From contig CAMWVO010000094.1 in the NCBI GenBank assembly GCA_947177695.1, positions 1 to 6,924 on the forward strand: a DNA stretch of 6,924 nucleotides. The letters are read 5' to 3'. The notes under the pieces were generated by a model. It worked only from the letters and a program-made list of their open reading frames with translations, ran no database searches and was not told where the DNA came from. This document shows, in pieces, positions 5,003 to 6,924 of this stretch. Position numbers and translations under genes: made by a program. The first letter of the stretch is position 1. Each line of letters starts with the position of its first letter. The stretch is from an uncultured Clostridia bacterium (GTDB lineage: Bacteria > Bacillota > Clostridia > Oscillospirales > Ruminococcaceae).

Positions 5003-5383
5003 TTAAGTTCGGTCGGCGTGCCGAAATGTATTGGCGGCATTGTTCTGCGAAAGAAGATACAGGCAGTATTGGTTCATGCTTATACCCTCACGCTTTGACT
5101 GCTCGGCAAGCTGCTTGTGCAGGCTTTTGGGTATTCTTATCTTGAACTGTCCCGAAAAATTGTTTTCCGAATCAGGCTCGGCAATGTCCACGCCATCCTC
5201 CAAAGCCGCTTCAAGCCATGCTTTTTTCGCGTCGGAAGCGTTTGCGGCTGCCTGCTCCTCGGTCTCGCCGCAGGTAACGCACCCCGGCAGTTCGGGATAA
5301 GAAGCGACAAATCCGCCCTCTTCCGTATCGGGAATAATTTCAAGACGGTATGGAATTTTCAGATATTCATTCAAGGTTTTCAT
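5003..5383 (-). CDS. hicB: HicB-family antitoxin
   Basis: This is the 126-residue antitoxin of a HicAB type II pair. Residues ~12-60 form the partial RNase H-like HicB fold (PYRLEIIPDTEEGGFVASYP, ELPGCVTCGETEEQAAANA, then a helix with AKKAWLEAAL). Residues ~80-112 form a ribbon-helix-helix DNA-binding domain (FKIRIPKSLHKQLAEQSK then GISMNQYCLYLLS). It would neutralize HicA by binding it and repress the operon through the ribbon-helix-helix part. The start at ATG 5383 is chosen over an upstream in-frame ATG at 5428 because the HicB fold begins here and a GAGG lies 9 nt upstream. It overlaps hicA by 17 nt, the usual coupled arrangement. The C-terminal tail after the RHH domain (NNAANTFRHADRT) is unstructured. 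Confidence 0.93.
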   Translation of the reverse strand: MKTLNEYLKIPYRLEIIPDTEEGGFVASYPELPGCVTCGETEEQAAANASDAKKAWLEAALEDGVDIAEPDSENNFSGQFKIRIPKSLHKQLAEQSKREGISMNQYCLYLLSQNNAANTFRHADRT

Positions 5384-5624
5384 TGCCGTTTTCCTCACTT
5401 TCGATAATTTCTCTGACCATTTCAACATACGCCTTTTTGATAGGCTCGTGCTTCGGGACGGTTATAGGCTTGCAGCCTTTCTTACGGAATGTAAAATGGC
5501 TGCTGCCCCCCGACGGTGCGTACATTGTATACCCATAGCTTTCAAGCACCTTTCGCAGTTCGTCAAACCGCACGTCCTTTGAAAGCGTACGAATTTTATT
5601 CAATAGTTTATTCCATTTTGACAT
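5367..5624 (-). CDS. hicA: HicA-family mRNA interferase toxin
   Basis: This is an 85-residue HicA toxin, a dsRBD-like ribonuclease that cuts mRNA independently of the ribosome. The key segment is SGGSSHFTFRKKG (38-50) with the catalytic histidine at 43, followed by ITVPKHEPIKKAYVEMV (54-70), which is typical of the family. It is longer than the short E. coli type because of a ~20-residue N-terminal lead (KWNKLLNKIRTLSKDVRFDELRKVL) and an acidic tail. The catalytic histidine and surrounding fold look intact, so it is probably active. ATG 5624 has AAGGAG 8 nt upstream. It is the first gene after the promoter at 5644-5673 and heads a six-gene string. Confidence 0.93.
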   Translation of the reverse strand: MSKWNKLLNKIRTLSKDVRFDELRKVLESYGYTMYAPSGGSSHFTFRKKGCKPITVPKHEPIKKAYVEMVREIIESEENGNENLE

Positions 5625-5643
5625 CGTGTATTCTCCTTGTTAT

Positions 5644-5673
5644 ATTATAGCATGGTGTCATATATGGTGTCAA
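5644..5673 (-). promoter_or_regulatory. hicAB promoter with a 9-bp direct repeat, likely HicB operator
   Basis: On the - strand, TTGACA (5668-5673) and TATAAT (5644-5649) are separated by 18 bp; both boxes are perfect consensus. The + strand sequence ATGGTGTCA occurs twice, at 5652-5660 and 5664-5672, 12 bp apart and filling the spacer and the -35 box. Ribbon-helix-helix repressors often bind such short repeats about one helical turn apart, so this is the best candidate site for HicB autoregulation. Binding is inferred, not seen. Confidence 0.78.
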
Positions 5674-5701
5674 GCAAAATTAAAATTTTACGTTGTCTTC
5701 T

Positions 5702-5750
5702 TTAAAAATAAATATGGGCGGGAGCTTGCCAATACAGACTTGTCCCGCCC
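5702..5750 (-). terminator. Terminator of ackA
   Basis: On the - strand GGGCGGGA (5743-5750) pairs with TCCCGCCC (5716-5723), an 8-bp GC-rich stem with a 19-nt loop, followed by a T-rich run (ATATTTATTTTT). It begins 26 nt beyond the ackA stop and separates ackA from the hicA promoter, so the hicA string is probably transcribed independently. Confidence 0.82.
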
Positions 5751-5776
5751 TGAATTTCAATATTTATACTATATAA

Positions 5777-6924
5777 TTATTTTTTGGAAACAAGCTCCAG
5801 CGTATCTCTTGCAATAAGCAGCTCCTCGTTGGTGGGAACTACCCAAACCTCAACCTTGGAGTCTGCCGTGGAGATCTTTTTCAGCTCGCCGTGGATAGTC
5901 TTGTTCAGCTCGTTGTCTATCTTGATACCGAAGAAATCCATGTCAGCGCAAACGCCCTCACGAACCTCGGAAGCGTTCTCGCCGATACCGCCCGTGAACA
6001 GAACAGCGTCCAGACCGTTCATAGCCGCAGCATAGGAACCGATGTACTTCTTGATCTCATATACGAGCATTTCGGAAACAAGCTTTGCTCTCTTGTCGCC
6101 GTGAGCCGCCGCACCCGAAATATCGCGGTTGTCCGAAGAAACGCCCGATACGCCGAGGAAACCGGACTTCTTGTTCATGTAGTCGCTCATCTGCTTTGTG
6201 TTGAAGCCGTGCTTTTCGGCAACAAAGGTTACAGCGGAGGGGTCAACGCTGCCCGTTCTTGTACCCATTACAACGCCGTCAAGGGGAGTGAAGCCCATTG
6301 ATGTGTCGATAGACTTTCCGCCCTGTACAGCAGTAATTGAAGAACCGTTTCCAAGGTGACAGGAAACTATCTTCAAATCCTTGATGTCCTTGCCCATAGC
6401 CTCCGCAAGAGCCGCGGAAACAAATCTGTGGGAAGTGCCGTGGAAGCCGTATTTTCTTACGTGGTACTTCTCGTAATCCTCGTAGGGAAGACCGTACATA
6501 TAAGCCTTTTCGGGCATTGTCTGGTGGAATGCGGTGTCAAAAACAACAACCTGAGGAACGTTTTCGGGGAGAACCTTTTTGCACGCCCAGAGCGCAAGAG
6601 CATGAGGGTGGTTATGTACGGGAGCAAGGTCCTGCAAATCGTCGATCTGCTGGATGACTTCATCTGTAACAAGAGTTGTCTTGTCAAAAATTTCTGCGCC
6701 CTGTACTATTCTGTGACCTACTGCGGAGATCTCGTCCATGGACTTGATAACGGAAGCGTCGCCTGTTGTAAGTACTTCAACAAGCTTTTCAAAAGCCTCG
6801 GTATGGGTGGGGAAATCGCAGTCCATGTCAACAGTCCTGCCGTCGAAAGTCTTGTGGGCGATATGACCGCCGATACCGATCCTGTCGCAGTTACCTTTAG
6901 CGATAACGCTTTCGTCGTCCATGT
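5777..6924 (-). CDS. ackA: Acetate kinase, 5' end outside the window
   Basis: This enzyme interconverts acetyl phosphate plus ADP and acetate plus ATP, the ATP-yielding end of fermentation with phosphotransacetylase. 382 codons are present including the stop; about 20 N-terminal residues, including the usual N-terminal Asn/Gly/Ser-rich phosphate motif, lie beyond the right edge. The ATG at 6922 is internal, since family members continue upstream of this DDE..AKG..DRIG segment. Visible signatures counted from that Met are VGHRIVQG (68-75), VVFDTAFHQTMP (126-137, with the conserved Asp), YGFHGTSHRFVS (158-169, with the active-site His), HLGNGSSI (189-196), MGTRTGSVDPS (219-229, with the catalytic Arg) and GGIGENA (311-317). 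Nothing looks damaged. A pta gene often lies upstream and cannot be checked here. The gene ends at its own terminator. Confidence 0.96.
   Translation of the reverse strand, partial: MDDESVIAKGNCDRIGIGGHIAHKTFDGRTVDMDCDFPTHTEAFEKLVEVLTTGDASVIKSMDEISAVGHRIVQGAEIFDKTTLVTDEVIQQIDDLQDLAPVHNHPHALALWACKKVLPENVPQVVVFDTAFHQTMPEKAYMYGLPYEDYEKYHVRKYGFHGTSHRFVSAALAEAMGKDIKDLKIVSCHLGNGSSITAVQGGKSIDTSMGFTPLDGVVMGTRTGSVDPSAVTFVAEKHGFNTKQMSDYMNKKSGFLGVSGVSSDNRDISGAAAHGDKRAKLVSEMLVYEIKKYIGSYAAAMNGLDAVLFTGGIGENASEVREGVCADMDFFGIKIDNELNKTIHGELKKISTADSKVEVWVVPTNEELLIARDTLELVSKK

Noticed and set aside
5384..5428. HicB extended upstream to ATG 5428
   Set aside because: The added 15 residues do not match HicB and would lie deep inside hicA; ATG 5383 starts exactly at the family fold.

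Overview
The window looks like chromosome of an anaerobic Clostridia bacterium, most likely Ruminococcus or a close Oscillospiraceae relative. This rests on moderate GC content, strong AGGAGG ribosome binding sites, TTGACA/TATAAT promoters, a fermentative acetate kinase, and nspC- and YnzC (DUF896)-type proteins. The genus is an inference from protein style, not a search result.

Left part, + strand (1-2702). A complete two-gene operon lies at 1747-2702: a MarR-type repressor starting at TTG 1800, then a pyridoxamine-phosphate-oxidase-like flavoprotein. It has a TTGACA-17-TATACT promoter overlapped by two copies of a 12-bp palindrome, and it ends in a bidirectional hairpin terminator. Immediately upstream (about 65-1710) is a second, broken copy of the same segment. 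It contains a marR fragment with a stop codon, a frameshift and a lost ribosome binding site; the last 27 codons of the flavoprotein gene; the same terminator; and the last ~60 codons of nspC. The middle of this copy has been replaced by an intact 332-codon gene of unknown function (387-1385). That gene is now flanked by the old marR promoter and the old terminator.

Right part, - strand (5673 down to 2704). Six closely packed genes read leftwards: hicA, hicB, a small P-loop kinase, a 58-aa DUF896 protein, a GNAT acetyltransferase and nspC (carboxynorspermidine decarboxylase). The spacing (overlaps of 17 and 8 nt, gaps of 12, 4 and 2 nt) suggests one transcript from the TTGACA/TATAAT promoter in front of hicA, where HicB probably represses at a 9-bp direct repeat. 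nspC converges on the marR operon at the shared terminator.

Right edge (5777-6924, - strand). This is acetate kinase, missing about its first 20 codons beyond the window edge, followed by its own GC-rich terminator.

The main points of interest are the partial duplication with a captured orphan gene, and the fact that the truncated nspC tail differs from the intact gene mostly at synonymous positions. The latter suggests the two copies diverged as functional alleles before one was cut down. I found no CRISPR array, RNA gene, transposase or phage gene.
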